From: Acidocella sp.
GTDB lineage: Bacteria > Pseudomonadota > Alphaproteobacteria > Acetobacterales > Acetobacteraceae
Assembly (NCBI GenBank): GCA_027451225.1
Contig: DAIDJU010000123.1
Span: forward strand, 1 to 34,236
Reading direction: 5' to 3'
Length of the DNA: 34,236 bases
Shown here: positions 1-14,155 of the stretch, in pieces
Layout of the letters: each line of letters begins with the position of its first letter
Numbering within the stretch: the first letter of the stretch is position 1
Program-made: the position numbers and the translations under genes
Notes under the pieces: generated by a model
Seen by the model: the letters and a program-made list of their open reading frames with translations, nothing else
Told to the model about the DNA's origin: nothing
Databases searched by the model: none

Positions 1-1
1 C

Positions 2-4486
<4,485 letters not shown>

Positions 4487-4513
4487 AACTCTTCTTATTT
4501 TTTAACGAGTCGG

Positions 4514-4541
4514 AACGGCGCCCCCAAAAGGGCGCCGTTTT
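4514..4541 (+). terminator. Intrinsic terminator after rpoC
   Basis: A perfect 10-bp stem (AACGGCGCCC at 4514-4523, GGGCGCCGTT at 4530-4539) with a 6-nt loop runs into a T-run at 4538-4541. It lies 27 bp after the rpoC stop, so it should end the rpoBC transcript and separate it from the str operon. The T-tract is short. Confidence 0.85.
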
Positions 4542-4847
4542 GATTCCGGGGGCGAGCCATGAGGATTCCATCAATCTGCAATTTTACCCTGGCAAAACCA
4601 GCGGAAACGCTTGACTTGCAAGTGGGTGGGCCCTAAGGAGAGCGCTCTCGCGGTTCCAGAGTTCTCTGGCGTGGGTCGTCTATACAATCTGGCGTGTGCG
4701 GCGCCGTGTGGGAGAACCCCATACCTAGGCCGCGTGCTAGAGAAGGGGCATTCCGTAAGGCAGGAATCTGCGGTACGGGGGGCCTTTTGTGATGACCGGA
4801 CGTCAAGGCAAAGGTGCCACCGGGATACACACGAACCAGGATGAGAT
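4542..4847 (+). promoter_or_regulatory. str operon promoter/leader region with clustered palindromes
   Basis: This is the rest of the 361-bp gap between rpoC and rpsL; I see no credible gene in it. It holds CTTGAC (4610-4615), a perfect alphaproteobacterial-type -35, but with only weak -10 candidates (CTAAGG at 4633-4638). A better -10 string, TATACAAT, lies at 4681-4688 without a good -35. Around them are three perfect palindromes: CTTGCAAG (4615-4622), GAGAGCGCTCTC (4638-4649) and CCAGAGTTCTCTGG (4656-4669). The str operon must be transcribed from here, but the exact start and the role of the palindromes are inference. From 4690 to rpsL I see only weak pairing. Confidence 0.5.
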
Positions 4848-5219
4848 ATGCCGACCATTAATCAGTTGATCGCCAAAGGCCGTGAGCCGGCGCCGAAGCG
4901 TAATAAGGTGCCGGCCCTCGAGGGCTGCCCCCAAAAGCGCGGCGTTTGCACGCGCGTCTACACGACCACGCCGAAGAAGCCGAACTCGGCTCTTCGTAAG
5001 GTCGCCAAGGTGCGTCTGACCAATGGCTTCGAAGTTGTGAGCTACATCCCCGGTGAAGGGCATAACCTGCAGGAGCACTCGGTGGTGCTGATCCGCGGCG
5101 GGCGCGTGAAAGACCTTCCGGGTGTGCGCTACCACATTCTGCGCGGCGTGCTGGATACGCAGGGCCTGCCGAAGCGCCGCAAGCGCCGCTCGCTCTACGG
5201 CGCGAAGCGTCCGAAGTAA
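4848..5219 (+). CDS. rpsL: 30S ribosomal protein S12
   Basis: S12, 123 aa, the family length, sits at the decoding centre of the small subunit. The conserved [20 protein letters not shown] block starts at residue 41. Lys43 and Lys88 are both present, so the classic streptomycin-resistance changes at these positions are absent. Asp89, the residue methylthiolated by RimO in other bacteria, is also present. The start is supported by AGGA at 4838-4841, 6 nt before the ATG. It is the first gene of the str operon and is followed by rpsG after 12 bp. Confidence 0.98.
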   Translation: MPTINQLIAKGREPAPKRNKVPALEGCPQKRGVCTRVYTTTPKKPNSALRKVAKVRLTNGFEVVSYIPGEGHNLQEHSVVLIRGGRVKDLPGVRYHILRGVLDTQGLPKRRKRRSLYGAKRPK

Positions 5220-5231
5220 GGAGAGATTGAG

Positions 5232-5708
5232 ATGAGCCGTCGCCGTCGCGCGATTAAGCGTGAAGTTCTGCCGGATGCCAAGTTCGGTGATGTCGTTATC
5301 AGCCGTTTCATGAACGTTCTGATGCATGACGGCAAAAAATCTGTGGCCGAGAGCATTGTCTACGGCGCGCTGGATGTGTTGAAGAAGCGCGGCGGGGCGA
5401 ATGCCGACCCGGTTCGCTTGTTCCACGAGGCGCTGGACAATGTGAAGCCGGCCATCGAGGTTCGTTCCCGCCGCGTTGGCGGTGCGACCTACCAGGTTCC
5501 CGTCGAAGTTCGCGCTGAGCGCCGCCAGGCGCTGGCAATTCGCTGGATCATCGACTCCGCGCGCAAGCGTGGCGAGCATACGATGGAAGAGCGTCTGTCG
5601 AACGAGCTGCAGGATGCGGTGAACAACCGCGGCTCTGCGGTGAAGAAGCGCGAAGATACCCACCGTATGGCCGAAGCCAACAAGGCTTTCAGCCACTATC
5701 GGTGGTAA
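5232..5708 (+). CDS. rpsG: 30S ribosomal protein S7
   Basis: S7, 158 aa, starts assembly of the 30S head by binding the 3' domain of 16S rRNA and contacts the E-site tRNA. The typical start ([15 protein letters not shown]), the [15 protein letters not shown] block and the conserved C-terminus ([11 protein letters not shown]) are all visible. AAGGAGAG follows the rpsL stop and provides the ribosome-binding site. In the usual str operon fusA comes next; here tuf follows after only 45 bp. Confidence 0.98.
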   Translation: MSRRRRAIKREVLPDAKFGDVVISRFMNVLMHDGKKSVAESIVYGALDVLKKRGGANADPVRLFHEALDNVKPAIEVRSRRVGGATYQVPVEVRAERRQALAIRWIIDSARKRGEHTMEERLSNELQDAVNNRGSAVKKREDTHRMAEANKAFSHYRW

Positions 5709-5753
5709 TCAGACTGAACGTTACTGTTTTTAGCCTGCACACGGAGCAGTTAA

Positions 5754-6941
5754 ATGGCCAAAGCTAAATTTGAGCGCAATAAGCCGCACGTCAACATCGG
5801 CACCATCGGTCACGTTGACCATGGTAAGACCTCGCTGACCGCCGCCATCACCAAGGTGCTGGCCGAGAAGGGTGGCGCCACCTTCACCGCCTACGACCAG
5901 ATCGACAAGGCCCCGGAAGAGCGCGCTCGCGGCATCACCATCTCCACCGCTCACGTGGAGTATGAGACCGAAAACCGTCACTACGCGCACGTGGACTGCC
6001 CCGGCCACGCCGACTACGTGAAGAACATGATCACCGGCGCCGCCCAGATGGATGGCGCGATCCTGGTCGTGTCCGCCGCTGACGGCCCGATGCCGCAGAC
6101 CCGTGAGCACATCCTGCTCGCCCGCCAGGTCGGCGTGCCGGCTCTGGTCGTGTTCCTGAACAAGATGGACCTTGCTGACCCCGATCTGGTCGAGCTGGTC
6201 GAGATGGAAGTGCGCGAGCTGCTCTCCAACTACGGCTTCCCCGGCGATGATATCCCCATCATCAAGGGTTCCGCTGTGTGCGCCCTGAACGACACCAACC
6301 CCGAGATCGGCCGCGAAGCCATCCTGAAGCTGATGGAAGCCGTTGACGCTTACATCCCGCAGCCGGAGCGCGCCAAGGACAAGCCGTTCCTGATGCCGGT
6401 GGAAGACGTGTTCTCCATCTCTGGCCGTGGCACCGTGGCGACCGGCCGCGTGGAGCGTGGCGTGATCAAGGTGGGTGAGGAAGTCGAGATCGTCGGCCTG
6501 CGTCCGACCACCAAGACGACCGTGACCGGCGTGGAAATGTTCCGCAAGCTGCTCGACCAGGGCGAGGCCGGCGACAACATCGGCGCGCTGTTGCGTGGCA
6601 CCAAGCGTGAGGACATCGAGCGCGGCCAGGTTCTGGCGGCCCCGGGCTCCATCACCCCGCACACCAAGTTCGAAGGCCAGGCCTACATCCTGACCAAGGA
6701 AGAAGGCGGCCGTCACACCCCGTTCTTCACCAACTACCGCCCGCAGTTCTACTTCCGCACCACCGACGTTACCGGTGTTGTGACCCTGGCTGAAGGCACC
6801 GAGATGGTGATGCCGGGCGACAACGTGACGATCCAGGTCGAGCTGATCGCCCCGATTGCCATGGACGAAGGTCTGCGTTTCGCTATCCGTGAGGGTGGCC
6901 GCACCGTCGGTTCGGGCGTCGTCGCCAAGATCGAGAAGTAA
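5754..6941 (+). CDS. tuf: Elongation factor Tu
   Basis: EF-Tu, 395 aa, the GTPase that brings aminoacyl-tRNA to the ribosome. GTP-binding motifs: GHVDHGKT at 19-26, RGITI at 59-63, DCPGH at 81-85 with catalytic His85, and NKMD at 136-139. Domains 2 and 3 follow at full length, including [20 protein letters not shown], the region near the kirromycin interface. A GGAG-type ribosome-binding site lies in ACACGGAGCAG just before the start. The gene sits directly after rpsG because fusA is missing, and it leads into rpsJ after 39 bp, so str and S10 genes probably share transcripts. Whether a second tuf copy exists cannot be seen from here. Confidence 0.98.
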   Translation: MAKAKFERNKPHVNIGTIGHVDHGKTSLTAAITKVLAEKGGATFTAYDQIDKAPEERARGITISTAHVEYETENRHYAHVDCPGHADYVKNMITGAAQMDGAILVVSAADGPMPQTREHILLARQVGVPALVVFLNKMDLADPDLVELVEMEVRELLSNYGFPGDDIPIIKGSAVCALNDTNPEIGREAILKLMEAVDAYIPQPERAKDKPFLMPVEDVFSISGRGTVATGRVERGVIKVGEEVEIVGLRPTTKTTVTGVEMFRKLLDQGEAGDNIGALLRGTKREDIERGQVLAAPGSITPHTKFEGQAYILTKEEGGRHTPFFTNYRPQFYFRTTDVTGVVTLAEGTEMVMPGDNVTIQVELIAPIAMDEGLRFAIREGGRTVGSGVVAKIEK

Positions 6942-6980
6942 GCCTACCGGCCCCCGTATCTACAGAAGAGCTTGAGTAAG

Positions 6981-7289
6981 ATGGACAATCAGAACATCCG
7001 TATCCGCCTGAAGGCGTATGACCACCGCGTGCTGGACAACAGCACGAAGGACATCGTCAATACGGCGAAGCGCACGGGCGCTCAGGTGCGGGGGCCGATT
7101 CCTTTGCCGACCCATATCGAGCGGTTCACCGTGAACCGTTCCCCGCACGTTGATAAGAAGAGCCGCGAGCAGTTCGAGATCCGGACGCATCGGCGCTTGC
7201 TGGATATCGTTGACCCGACCCCGCAGACCGTGGACGCGCTGATGAAGCTCGACCTGGCCGCCGGCGTCGAAGTCGAAATTAAGATCTAA
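6981..7289 (+). CDS. rpsJ: 30S ribosomal protein S10 (NusE)
   Basis: S10, 102 aa, a 30S head protein that also acts as NusE in antitermination complexes with NusB. The family start ([16 protein letters not shown]) and the [20 protein letters not shown] block are visible. A longer reading from TTG at 6972 is possible, but it would leave the purine stretch AGAAGAG (6964-6970) almost touching the start. From the ATG at 6981 the spacing is 10 nt and the length matches relatives. First gene of the S10 series, 20 bp before rplC. Confidence 0.96.
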   Translation: MDNQNIRIRLKAYDHRVLDNSTKDIVNTAKRTGAQVRGPIPLPTHIERFTVNRSPHVDKKSREQFEIRTHRRLLDIVDPTPQTVDALMKLDLAAGVEVEIKI

Positions 7290-7309
7290 GCTTAGGTGGT
7301 ATTGGTATT

Positions 7310-7984
7310 ATGCGTACCGGTGTGATCGCAAAAAAGCTGGGGATGACCCGGCTGTTCAAGGAAGACGGCACGCATGTGCCGGTCACGGTGCTGCATCTCG
7401 ATGAGGTGCGGGTTGTGGCGGCGCGGACGGTTGAGGCCGATGGCTACTCCGCAGTGCAGCTCGGCATTGGCAAGGCCAAGCCGAAGAATGTGAGCAAGGC
7501 GCAGAAGGGCCATTTTGCCAAGGGCAAGGTGGAGCCGGCGCAGAAGCTGGTTGAATTCCGCGTGGCCGATGATGCCGTGCTGGAAGCTGGCGCTGCGATC
7601 TCCGCTTCGCACTTCGCTATCGGCCAGTTCGTCGATGTTGCCGGTATCACCAAGGGTAAGGGCTTCGCCGGTGGTATGAAGCGCTGGAACTTCCGCGGTT
7701 TGGAAGCCTCTCACGGCGTGTCCATCAGCCATCGTAGCTTGGGTTCGACCGGTAACCGTCAGGATCCCGGCAAGACCTTCAAGAACAAGAAGATGGCTGG
7801 CCATCTCGGCCAGGAGCGCGTGACCACCCTCAACCTCGAAGTGGCGGGTGTGGACGCGGAACGTAATCTGGTCCTCGTGCATGGCGCGGTCCCCGGTTCC
7901 AAGGGTGGCTACGTGCTGATGCGCGATGCGATCAAGAAGGCGCGGCCGGCGGATGCCGCCTACCCCGCGGCGCTGAAGGGCTAA
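7310..7984 (+). CDS. rplC: 50S ribosomal protein L3
   Basis: L3, 224 aa, an early assembly protein of the large subunit that reaches toward the peptidyl transferase centre. The N-terminus [16 protein letters not shown] and the loop [20 protein letters not shown] are conserved. Gln151 lies where E. coli Gln150 is methylated by PrmB. The ribosome-binding site (AGGTGG, 7295-7300) is weak and rather close, so translation may rely partly on coupling to rpsJ. rplD starts 4 bp after the stop. Confidence 0.98.
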   Translation: MRTGVIAKKLGMTRLFKEDGTHVPVTVLHLDEVRVVAARTVEADGYSAVQLGIGKAKPKNVSKAQKGHFAKGKVEPAQKLVEFRVADDAVLEAGAAISASHFAIGQFVDVAGITKGKGFAGGMKRWNFRGLEASHGVSISHRSLGSTGNRQDPGKTFKNKKMAGHLGQERVTTLNLEVAGVDAERNLVLVHGAVPGSKGGYVLMRDAIKKARPADAAYPAALKG

Positions 7985-7988
7985 GTCG

Positions 7989-8603
7989 ATGAAGCTGGAT
8001 GTTGTTGATTTTGACGCGAAGGCCGTTGGCAGCGCTGAGCTGCCGGACGAGATCTTCGCCGCTGAGCCCCGCGTGGACGTTATCGCCCGCGTGATCCACT
8101 GGCAGTTGGCCAAGCGCCGCGCCGGCACCCACAAGGTGAAGGGCATGGGCGAGGTTTCGGGCACCACCCGCAAGCCGTACAAGCAGAAGGGCACGGGTAA
8201 CGCCCGTCAGGGCTCTCTGCGTGCGCCGCAGTTCCGTACCGGTGGCGCCGTGCATGGCCCCGTGGTGCGCGAGCACGGCTATTCGCTGAACAAGAAGGTG
8301 CGCCGTCTCGGCTTGGTTTCCGCCCTCTCCCAGAAGGCGGCCGAAGGTAAGCTGGTGGTTCTGGATGCCGTTGGCGGCATCGAGAAAACCAAGGACGTGG
8401 CGTCCCGCGTGAAGAACTTTGGCTGGAGCTCGGCGTTGATCGTCGACGCCGCCGTGGAGGAGAAATTCCTCCGCGCCAGCCGTAACGTGCACGGCCTCGA
8501 TGTGCTGCCCGTCATTGGCGCGAATGTCTACGACATCGTGCGCCACGACGTGCTGGTCATCACCAAGGCCGGCATCGAGGGGCTGAAGGAGCGCCTGGCA
8601 TGA
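7989..8603 (+). CDS. rplD: 50S ribosomal protein L4
   Basis: L4, 204 aa, lines the exit tunnel of the large subunit. The extended loop ([20 protein letters not shown]) is present, with the family's macrolide-related tunnel tip. In E. coli L4 also represses the S10 operon; no matching leader can be recognised here. The stop overlaps the rplW start in an ATGA arrangement (8600-8603), which suggests translational coupling. Confidence 0.98.
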   Translation: MKLDVVDFDAKAVGSAELPDEIFAAEPRVDVIARVIHWQLAKRRAGTHKVKGMGEVSGTTRKPYKQKGTGNARQGSLRAPQFRTGGAVHGPVVREHGYSLNKKVRRLGLVSALSQKAAEGKLVVLDAVGGIEKTKDVASRVKNFGWSSALIVDAAVEEKFLRASRNVHGLDVLPVIGANVYDIVRHDVLVITKAGIEGLKERLA

Positions 8604-8911
8604 GCACCGTGAAGATTTCCCCGGAGCGTATCTACGAAGTCGTGCGCGCTCCGCACATCACCGAGAAGGCGACTCTTCTCTCCGAGAAGAACCAGTTCGT
8701 GTTCAAGGTGGCGAGCGACGCGACGAAGCCTGAGATCAAGGCGGCGATCGAGGCTCTGTTCAAGGTTAAGGTTACCGGTGTGAACACGCTGGTCACGAAG
8801 GGCAAGACCAAGCGGTTCAAGGGCCGCCCGGGCATTCGCTCCGACGTGAAGAAGGCGTTCGTGACGCTCGCCGAAGGCGAGACTATCGATTTCACCACCG
8901 GTCTGGTGTAA
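8600..8911 (+). CDS. rplW: 50S ribosomal protein L23
   Basis: L23, 103 aa, sits at the tunnel exit and docks the signal recognition particle and trigger factor. Family blocks are [15 protein letters not shown] near the N-terminus and [17 protein letters not shown] in the C-terminal half. The gene overlaps the end of rplD by 4 nt and is followed by rplB after 10 bp. Confidence 0.97.
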   Translation: MSTVKISPERIYEVVRAPHITEKATLLSEKNQFVFKVASDATKPEIKAAIEALFKVKVTGVNTLVTKGKTKRFKGRPGIRSDVKKAFVTLAEGETIDFTTGLV

Positions 8912-8921
8912 GGCGCGGATT

Positions 8922-9755
8922 ATGGCACTTAAACATTTCAATCCGGTTACGGCGAGCCTTCGCGGCACCGTCCTGATCGACCGCAGCGAGCTCTGGAAGG
9001 GCAAGCCCGTCAAGGGTCTGACCGAGGGTAAGTCCTCCACCGGCGGCCGCAACAATCATGGCCGCATCACCAGCCGCTTCCGCGGCGGCGGACACAAGCA
9101 GTCCTACCGTCTGGTGGACTTCAAGCGCCGCAAGTTCGATGTGGCCGCTACGGTCGAGCGTCTGGAATATGACCCGAACCGCACCGCCTTCATCGCGCTG
9201 ATCAAGTACGCCGATGGCGAGCTGGCCTATATCCTGGCCCCGCAGCGCTTGAAGGCTGGCGATCAGGTGATCGCCGGTGCGCGCGTGGACATTAAGCCCG
9301 GTAACGCGATGCCGCTGTCCGCCATTCCGGTGGGCACGATCATCCACAATATCGAGCTGAAGGCTGGCGCCGGCGGTAAGCTGGCCCGTTCGGCCGGCAC
9401 CTTCGCCCAGCTGGTCGGCAAGGATCAGGGCTACGCCCAGGTCAAGCTGATGTCCGGCGAGCTGCGTATGGTCCGCGCCGAGTGCATGGCCACTGTGGGC
9501 GCTGTCTCCAACGCTGACCACCAGAACGAACAGATCGGTAAGGCCGGTCGTTCTCGCTGGCTGGGCCGCAAGCCGCATAACCGCGGCGTGGTGATGAACC
9601 CGGTCGATCACCCGCATGGTGGTGGTGAAGGCCGTACCTCTGGTGGCCGTCATCCGGTTACGCCGTGGGGCAAGCCGACCAAGGGTTACAAGACGCGCAC
9701 CAACAAGCGCACGGATAATCTTATCATCCGCCGTGCCAAAGGCGGGAAGGGCTAA
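8922..9755 (+). CDS. rplB: 50S ribosomal protein L2
   Basis: L2, 277 aa, needed for subunit association and peptidyl transfer. The signature [17 protein letters not shown] lies near the C-terminus with its histidine at 230, matching the critical His229 of E. coli. The N-terminal RNA-binding domain ([18 protein letters not shown]) is intact. It lies 10 bp after rplW and 3 bp before rpsS. Confidence 0.98.
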   Translation: MALKHFNPVTASLRGTVLIDRSELWKGKPVKGLTEGKSSTGGRNNHGRITSRFRGGGHKQSYRLVDFKRRKFDVAATVERLEYDPNRTAFIALIKYADGELAYILAPQRLKAGDQVIAGARVDIKPGNAMPLSAIPVGTIIHNIELKAGAGGKLARSAGTFAQLVGKDQGYAQVKLMSGELRMVRAECMATVGAVSNADHQNEQIGKAGRSRWLGRKPHNRGVVMNPVDHPHGGGEGRTSGGRHPVTPWGKPTKGYKTRTNKRTDNLIIRRAKGGKG

Positions 9756-9758
9756 TCG

Positions 9759-10037
9759 ATGTCACGTTCTGTTTGGAAAGGTCCGTTTGTGGACGGATAC
9801 CTCCTTGGCAAGGCGGAGGCGTCTCGCGCCTCCGGCCGTAACGAGATCATCAAGATCTGGTCGCGCCGCTCCACAATTCTGCCGCAGTTCGTCGGCCTTA
9901 CTTTCGGTGTCTACAACGGCAAGAAGTTTCTGCCGGTGCAGGTGAACGAAAATATGGTCGGCCACAAGTTTGGTGAATTCTCGCCCACGCGCACCTTCCC
10001 GGGCCATGCGGCGGACAAGAAAGCGAAGCGGGGCTAA
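9759..10037 (+). CDS. rpsS: 30S ribosomal protein S19
   Basis: S19, 92 aa, of normal length, binds 16S rRNA in the head next to S13. [16 protein letters not shown] at the start and [20 protein letters not shown] at the end are the family hallmarks. It begins 3 bp after the rplB stop and ends 2 bp before rplV, so it is clearly an operon member. Confidence 0.98.
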   Translation: MSRSVWKGPFVDGYLLGKAEASRASGRNEIIKIWSRRSTILPQFVGLTFGVYNGKKFLPVQVNENMVGHKFGEFSPTRTFPGHAADKKAKRG

Positions 10038-10039
10038 AG

Positions 10040-10483
10040 ATGAGCAAACCGAAAGCCGAGCGCGGCCTGGCCGACAATCAGGCAGAGGCCATTGCGCGTA
10101 ACATCCGTGTTAGCCCGCGCAAGCTGAACCTGGTTGCTGGTTCCATCCGCAACCTCCCGGCCAGCCGTGCGCTGGCCGATCTGACCTTCTCCAAGCGTCG
10201 TATCGCCAAGCAGGTGAAGAAGACGCTGGAGAGCGCGATCGCGAACGCCGAGAACAACCACCAGCTGGATGTGGACAAGCTCTACGTGAAGCTGGCCGAG
10301 GTGGGCCGTGGCATCGTGATGCGCCGCTTCCACGCGCGTGGTCGTGGCCGTTCCGCGACTGTCGAGAAGTGGTTCAGCCATCTGAAGATTGTTGTTGAAG
10401 AGCGCGAACAGGCTGAGAAGCCGATGCGTGATGCGCGTCCGGGTTTTGGCAAGTCCGCGAAGTCTGCCGGGGAGGCTGCGTAA
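10040..10483 (+). CDS. rplV: 50S ribosomal protein L22
   Basis: L22, 147 aa, contributes a beta-hairpin to the exit tunnel. The core ([20 protein letters not shown] through [20 protein letters not shown]) is conserved. About 25 residues at the C-terminus, rich in Lys, Ala and Gly, extend beyond the compact E. coli protein; such tails occur in other alphaproteobacteria. The last codons contain the GGGGAGG that serves as ribosome-binding site for rpsC. Confidence 0.97.
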   Translation: MSKPKAERGLADNQAEAIARNIRVSPRKLNLVAGSIRNLPASRALADLTFSKRRIAKQVKKTLESAIANAENNHQLDVDKLYVKLAEVGRGIVMRRFHARGRGRSATVEKWFSHLKIVVEEREQAEKPMRDARPGFGKSAKSAGEAA

Positions 10484-10484
10484 T

Positions 10485-11162
10485 ATGGGTCACAAGATTA
10501 ATCCGATCGGCCTGCGCCTCGGCATCACCCGCACCTGGGACAGCCGCTGGTACGCCGACAAGGACTACGCCAAGCTGCTGCATGATGATATCAAGCTGCG
10601 CAACCACCTGCGCGGCAAGCTGCAGCAGGCGGGCGTGTCCCGCGTGGTCATCGAGCGCCCGGCCAAGAAGCCGCGCGTGACCATCTATGCCGCTCGCCCT
10701 GGTGTGGTGATTGGCAAGAAGGGCCAGGATATCGACAGCCTGCGCAAGGAACTGTCCTCGATGGCGAAGGCCGATGTGGCCCTCAACATCATGGAAATCC
10801 GCAAGCCGGAGATCGACGCCACCCTCGTGGCCGAGAACATCGCCCAGCAGCTCGAGCGCCGCGTGGCTTTCCGCCGTGCGATGAAGCGCGCCGTGCAGTC
10901 CGCGATGCGTCTGGGCGCCCAGGGCATCAAGATCACCTGCTCCGGCCGTCTGGGCGGCGCCGAGATCGCCCGTATCGAGTGGTACCGTGAAGGCCGTGTG
11001 CCCCTGCACACCCTGCGCGCCGATATCGATTACGGCGTGGGCACCGCGAAGACCACCTACGGCACCTGCGGCGTGAAGGTTTGGATTTTCAAGGGCGAAA
11101 TCCTGGTTCAGGACCCGTTCGCGCAGGATAAGCGCGCGGCCGAGCAGGCCCCGCAGCGCTAA
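10485..11162 (+). CDS. rpsC: 30S ribosomal protein S3
   Basis: S3, 225 aa, lies at the mRNA entry site and has helicase-like activity together with S4 and S5. The start [16 protein letters not shown] is the family standard. A longer open frame extends upstream into rplV but is not needed: GGGGAGG near 10469-10475 is well placed for the ATG at 10485. The KH domain with [11 protein letters not shown] lies in the first half, and the C-terminal domain ([20 protein letters not shown]) is intact. Confidence 0.97.
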   Translation: MGHKINPIGLRLGITRTWDSRWYADKDYAKLLHDDIKLRNHLRGKLQQAGVSRVVIERPAKKPRVTIYAARPGVVIGKKGQDIDSLRKELSSMAKADVALNIMEIRKPEIDATLVAENIAQQLERRVAFRRAMKRAVQSAMRLGAQGIKITCSGRLGGAEIARIEWYREGRVPLHTLRADIDYGVGTAKTTYGTCGVKVWIFKGEILVQDPFAQDKRAAEQAPQR

Positions 11163-11176
11163 GGAATTTTTAAGCC

Positions 11177-11593
11177 ATGATGTCTCCAAAGCGTACCAAG
11201 TTCCGCAAGGCGCATAAGGGCCGCATCCACGGCAACGCCAAGGGCAACACGCAGCTGAATTTCGGCGCGTTCGGCCTGAAAGCGCTGGAGCCGGAGCGTA
11301 TCACTGCCCGCCAGATCGAATCCGCCCGCCGCGCCATCACCCGCTGCATGAAGCGTGCTGGCCGCGTGTGGATCCGCATCTTCCCGGATCTGCCCGTCTC
11401 CACCAAGCCCGCCGAAGTGCGTATGGGCTCCGGTAAGGGCAGCCCGGAATACTGGGTGGCCCGCGTGGCCCCCGGCCGTATCATGTTCGAGATCGACGGC
11501 GTCGCCGAGCCGCTGGCCCGCGAGGCGCTGGCTCTGGGTGCCGCCAAGCTGCCGATCCGCACCAAGTTCGTCACCCGTATCGGGGAGGCTTAA
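11177..11593 (+). CDS. rplP: 50S ribosomal protein L16
   Basis: L16, 138 aa, sits near the A-site of the large subunit and supports tRNA positioning. It begins [16 protein letters not shown]; the second Met replaces the usual Leu, so the first ATG is the natural start, with AAGGA just after the rpsC stop. The segment [17 protein letters not shown] is conserved and includes the arginine region that is hydroxylated in E. coli L16. rpmC follows after 2 bp. Confidence 0.97.
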   Translation: MMSPKRTKFRKAHKGRIHGNAKGNTQLNFGAFGLKALEPERITARQIESARRAITRCMKRAGRVWIRIFPDLPVSTKPAEVRMGSGKGSPEYWVARVAPGRIMFEIDGVAEPLAREALALGAAKLPIRTKFVTRIGEA

Positions 11594-11595
11594 GA

Positions 11596-11802
11596 ATGAC
11601 CGCCGCTAGTGACATCCGGGCGAAGACCCCGGACGAGCTGAAGAGCCTGCTGCTGGACCTGCGCAAGGAGCAGTTCAACCTGCGTTTCCAGCGCGCCACC
11701 GGCCAGCAGGAAAACACCAGCCGCGTGCGCGCGGTGCGTCGCGAGATCGCGCGGGTGAAGACGATTCTGGCTGAGCGCGCGCGTTCGGCTGTGAAGGGTT
11801 AA
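11596..11802 (+). CDS. rpmC: 50S ribosomal protein L29
   Basis: L29, 68 aa, a helical hairpin at the tunnel exit next to L23. The family pattern [20 protein letters not shown] followed by [16 protein letters not shown] is clear. The gene starts 2 bp after rplP, with GGGGAGG in the end of rplP as ribosome-binding site, and precedes rpsQ by 9 bp. Confidence 0.96.
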   Translation: MTAASDIRAKTPDELKSLLLDLRKEQFNLRFQRATGQQENTSRVRAVRREIARVKTILAERARSAVKG

Positions 11803-11811
11803 GAGGGTACC

Positions 11812-12075
11812 ATGCCGAAACGTATTCTGACCGGGCGTGTCGTGAGCGATAAGATGGACAAGACGATCACCGTGCTTGTCGAGCGTCGCATCATGCACCC
11901 GCTGTACAAGAAATTCATCCGCCGTTCCAAGAAGTACGCGGCGCATGACGAGGGCAATCTGTGCGTCGAAGGTGATGTGGTTCGCATCGAAGAGTGCGCG
12001 CCGATCAGCAAGCGCAAGACCTGGGTTGTGACGGAGCGCAATGGCGCCGCCATCACCGACCAGCAGGCCGGCTGA
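11812..12075 (+). CDS. rpsQ: 30S ribosomal protein S17
   Basis: S17, 87 aa, an OB-fold protein that binds 16S rRNA early in assembly. [18 protein letters not shown] and [20 protein letters not shown] match the family closely. The RNA-contact loop is complete. It sits 9 bp after rpmC and 12 bp before rplN. Confidence 0.97.
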   Translation: MPKRILTGRVVSDKMDKTITVLVERRIMHPLYKKFIRRSKKYAAHDEGNLCVEGDVVRIEECAPISKRKTWVVTERNGAAITDQQAG

Positions 12076-12087
12076 GGGGGCTGAAGC

Positions 12088-12456
12088 ATGATTATCGTAG
12101 AATCCAACCTCGATGTCGCCGATAACTCTGGTGCCCGCCGCGTGCAGTGCATCAAGGTGCTGGGCGGCTCCAAGCGCAAGACCGCGTCGGTCGGCGACGT
12201 GATCGTCGTCTCCGTCAAGGATGCCATTCCCCGCGGTAAGGTGAAGAAGGGCGACGTGCACCAGGCTGTTGTCGTGCGCACGGCGTTCCCCGTTCGCCGC
12301 GCCGATGGCAGCGCCATCCGCTTCGACCGCAACGCCGCCGTGCTCATCAACAAGCAGATGGAGCCGATCGGCACCCGTATCTTCGGGCCCGTGGTGCGTG
12401 AGCTGCGTGCGAAGAAGTTCATGAAGATCATCAGCCTGGCGCCGGAGGTGCTGTAA
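12088..12456 (+). CDS. rplN: 50S ribosomal protein L14
   Basis: L14, 122 aa, exactly the usual length, lies at the subunit interface and is the docking site of the silencing factor Rsf[19 protein letters not shown] and the end [12 protein letters not shown] are typical. A G-rich ribosome-binding site (TGAGGGGG) overlaps the end of rpsQ. First gene of the spc series; rplX starts one base after its stop. Confidence 0.98.
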   Translation: MIIVESNLDVADNSGARRVQCIKVLGGSKRKTASVGDVIVVSVKDAIPRGKVKKGDVHQAVVVRTAFPVRRADGSAIRFDRNAAVLINKQMEPIGTRIFGPVVRELRAKKFMKIISLAPEVL

Positions 12457-12457
12457 C

Positions 12458-12778
12458 ATGGCCGCGCGTATTAAAAAGGGCGACAAGGTGCTGGTTATCT
12501 CCGGCGCCGCCAAGGGTACCCGCGGCGAAGTGCTGCGCGTGATCCCCTCCGAGAACCGTGCCGTCGTGCAGGGCGTTGCTGTGGCTAAGCACCACACCAA
12601 GGCGACCCGCATGGGCGAGCAGGGCGGCATCATCGAGCGTGAGGCTGCCGTGGACCTGTCTAATCTGGCGCTGATCGACCCCGCCACCGACAAGCCGACC
12701 AAGGTTGGCTTCCGCGTGCTGGACGATGGCCGCAAAGTGCGTGTCGCTCGCAAGAGCGGCACCGCTATTGAAGGCTGA
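12458..12778 (+). CDS. rplX: 50S ribosomal protein L24
   Basis: L24, 106 aa, an assembly initiator with a KOW motif: [20 protein letters not shown] at residues 5-24. [20 protein letters not shown] is also characteristic. One base separates it from rplN, and its stop TGA is part of the AGGAGG-type ribosome-binding site of rplE, which implies coupled translation. Confidence 0.97.
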   Translation: MAARIKKGDKVLVISGAAKGTRGEVLRVIPSENRAVVQGVAVAKHHTKATRMGEQGGIIEREAAVDLSNLALIDPATDKPTKVGFRVLDDGRKVRVARKSGTAIEG

Positions 12779-12788
12779 GGAGGCCATT

Positions 12789-13349
12789 ATGAGCGAAGTG
12801 AAAGAGCTGCCCCGCCTGCAGAAGTACTACCGTGAGGTGGTGCGCGAGCAGATGCAGAAGGAGTTCGGCTACAAGAACCCGTTCGAGGTGCCGTCTCTGC
12901 AGAAGATCGTGATCAACATGGGCGTCGGCGAAGCCGCGGCCGATCAGAAGAAGCTCGACGCCGCCCTGGCTGAGCTGACCCTGATCTCTGGCCAGAAGCC
13001 CGTGAAGACCCTGGCGAAGAAGGCCATTGCGGGCTTCAAAATCCGCGCCGGCCTGCCGATCGGGTGCAAGGTGACCCTGCGCCGCGACCGCATGTACGAA
13101 TTTCTTGACCGTCTTGTGACGATTGCACTGCCTCGCGTACGTGACTTCCGCGGAATGCCTGCTAATAAGGGCTTCGACGGACGCGGAAACTACGCCATGG
13201 GCCTCAAGGAACAGATCATTTTCCCTGAGATCGTCTATGACAAGGTCGATGCGATCCGTGGCATGGACATCATCTTCGTCACCAGTGCGAAGACCGATGC
13301 CGAGGCCAAGGCGTTGCTGAAGGGTTTCAACTTGCCGTTCCAGAAGTGA
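12789..13349 (+). CDS. rplE: 50S ribosomal protein L5
   Basis: L5, 186 aa, holds 5S rRNA in the central protuberance and contacts P-site tRNA. The start [16 protein letters not shown] is chosen because AGGAGG lies about 6 nt before this ATG; a longer open frame reaches back into rplX without support. [29 protein letters not shown] and [20 protein letters not shown] are family blocks. Codons at roughly 13101-13193 (CTT, ATT, GCA, CCT, GTA, GGA) differ from the C- and G-ending codons around them, although the protein is normal. Confidence 0.97.
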   Translation: MSEVKELPRLQKYYREVVREQMQKEFGYKNPFEVPSLQKIVINMGVGEAAADQKKLDAALAELTLISGQKPVKTLAKKAIAGFKIRAGLPIGCKVTLRRDRMYEFLDRLVTIALPRVRDFRGMPANKGFDGRGNYAMGLKEQIIFPEIVYDKVDAIRGMDIIFVTSAKTDAEAKALLKGFNLPFQK

Positions 13350-13418
13350 GCGGCATCGCGAAAATTTTTGTTGGAAAACGGCTGGTAGAGACTGGCAGGT
13401 TCCGGAGGGTATCAGAAG

Positions 13419-13724
13419 ATGGCTAAGACATCGCAGGTCAACCGAAACGGCAAGCGTGAGCGCATGGCCGCCCGTGATCAGGCGAAACGTGCAACGCTGA
13501 AGGCGACGATCATGGATCGTTCGCTGCCGGTGGAAGACCGCTTTGAGGCGAGCCTCAAGCTCGCGCAGCTGCCGCGCAACGGCGCCAAGGTTCGCGTGCG
13601 CCTGCGTTGCGAGCTCACGGGCCGCGCTCGTGGCAATTATCGTAAGTTCAAGCTTTGCCGTGTCGCCTTCCGCGACCTGGCGAGCACCGGGCTGATCCCC
13701 GGTGTCACCAAGGCCAGCTGGTAA
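13419..13724 (+). CDS. rpsN: 30S ribosomal protein S14 (zinc-independent type)
   Basis: S14, 101 aa, the long form without the CxxC zinc pairs. The C-terminal block [27 protein letters not shown] is conserved. GGAGGG at 13404-13409 lies 9 nt before the ATG. The 69-bp gap after rplE is wider than most gaps in this operon; I see no clear promoter or terminator in it. rpsH follows after 18 bp. Confidence 0.97.
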   Translation: MAKTSQVNRNGKRERMAARDQAKRATLKATIMDRSLPVEDRFEASLKLAQLPRNGAKVRVRLRCELTGRARGNYRKFKLCRVAFRDLASTGLIPGVTKASW

Positions 13725-13742
13725 GGAAAGGGCGGTTTAAAA

Positions 13743-14141
13743 ATGTCGATGTCCGATCCTTTGGGCGATATGCTCACCCGTATTCGCAACGCTCAGCACG
13801 CTCGTCTGACGTCTTGCGTTGCTCCGGCTTCCAACCTGCGCGCCAACGTGCTGGACGTGCTGAAGCGTGAAGGCTTCATCCGCGGTTTCGCCCGTGAAGA
13901 AGTGCGCCCCGGTATTGCTCAGCTCCGCATCGAGCTGAAGTATAATGACGGCCAGCCGGTGATCAAGGAGATCAGCCGCGTGTCCCGTCCGGGCCGTCGC
14001 GTGTACTCCAAGATCAAGGAGCTGCCGCGCGTGTATAATGGTCTGGGTGTCTCCATCCTCTCCACGCCCCGCGGCGTGATGAGCGATGCCGAAGCCCGCG
14101 CCGCCAATGTCGGCGGCGAAGTTCTCTGCCGCGTCTTCTAA
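13743..14141 (+). CDS. rpsH: 30S ribosomal protein S8
   Basis: S8, 132 aa, binds helix 21 of 16S rRNA and in E. coli represses the spc operon. It starts [18 protein letters not shown]; the first of two nearby ATGs fits relatives, with AAGGAAAGGG upstream. The C-terminal [20 protein letters not shown] and GGEVLCRVF are intact. I cannot recognise an S8-site mimic in the neighbouring gaps. Confidence 0.97.
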   Translation: MSMSDPLGDMLTRIRNAQHARLTSCVAPASNLRANVLDVLKREGFIRGFAREEVRPGIAQLRIELKYNDGQPVIKEISRVSRPGRRVYSKIKELPRVYNGLGVSILSTPRGVMSDAEARAANVGGEVLCRVF

Positions 14142-14155
14142 GGGAGGGAGCAGAT

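Noticed and set aside
4611-4844. A possible 77-aa protein in the rpoC-rpsL gap
   Set aside because: No good ribosome-binding site, composition unlike a real protein, and it lies over the promoter region and ends just before rpsL.
4974-5118. Streptomycin-resistance changes in S12
   Set aside because: Lys43 and Lys88 are the wild-type residues.
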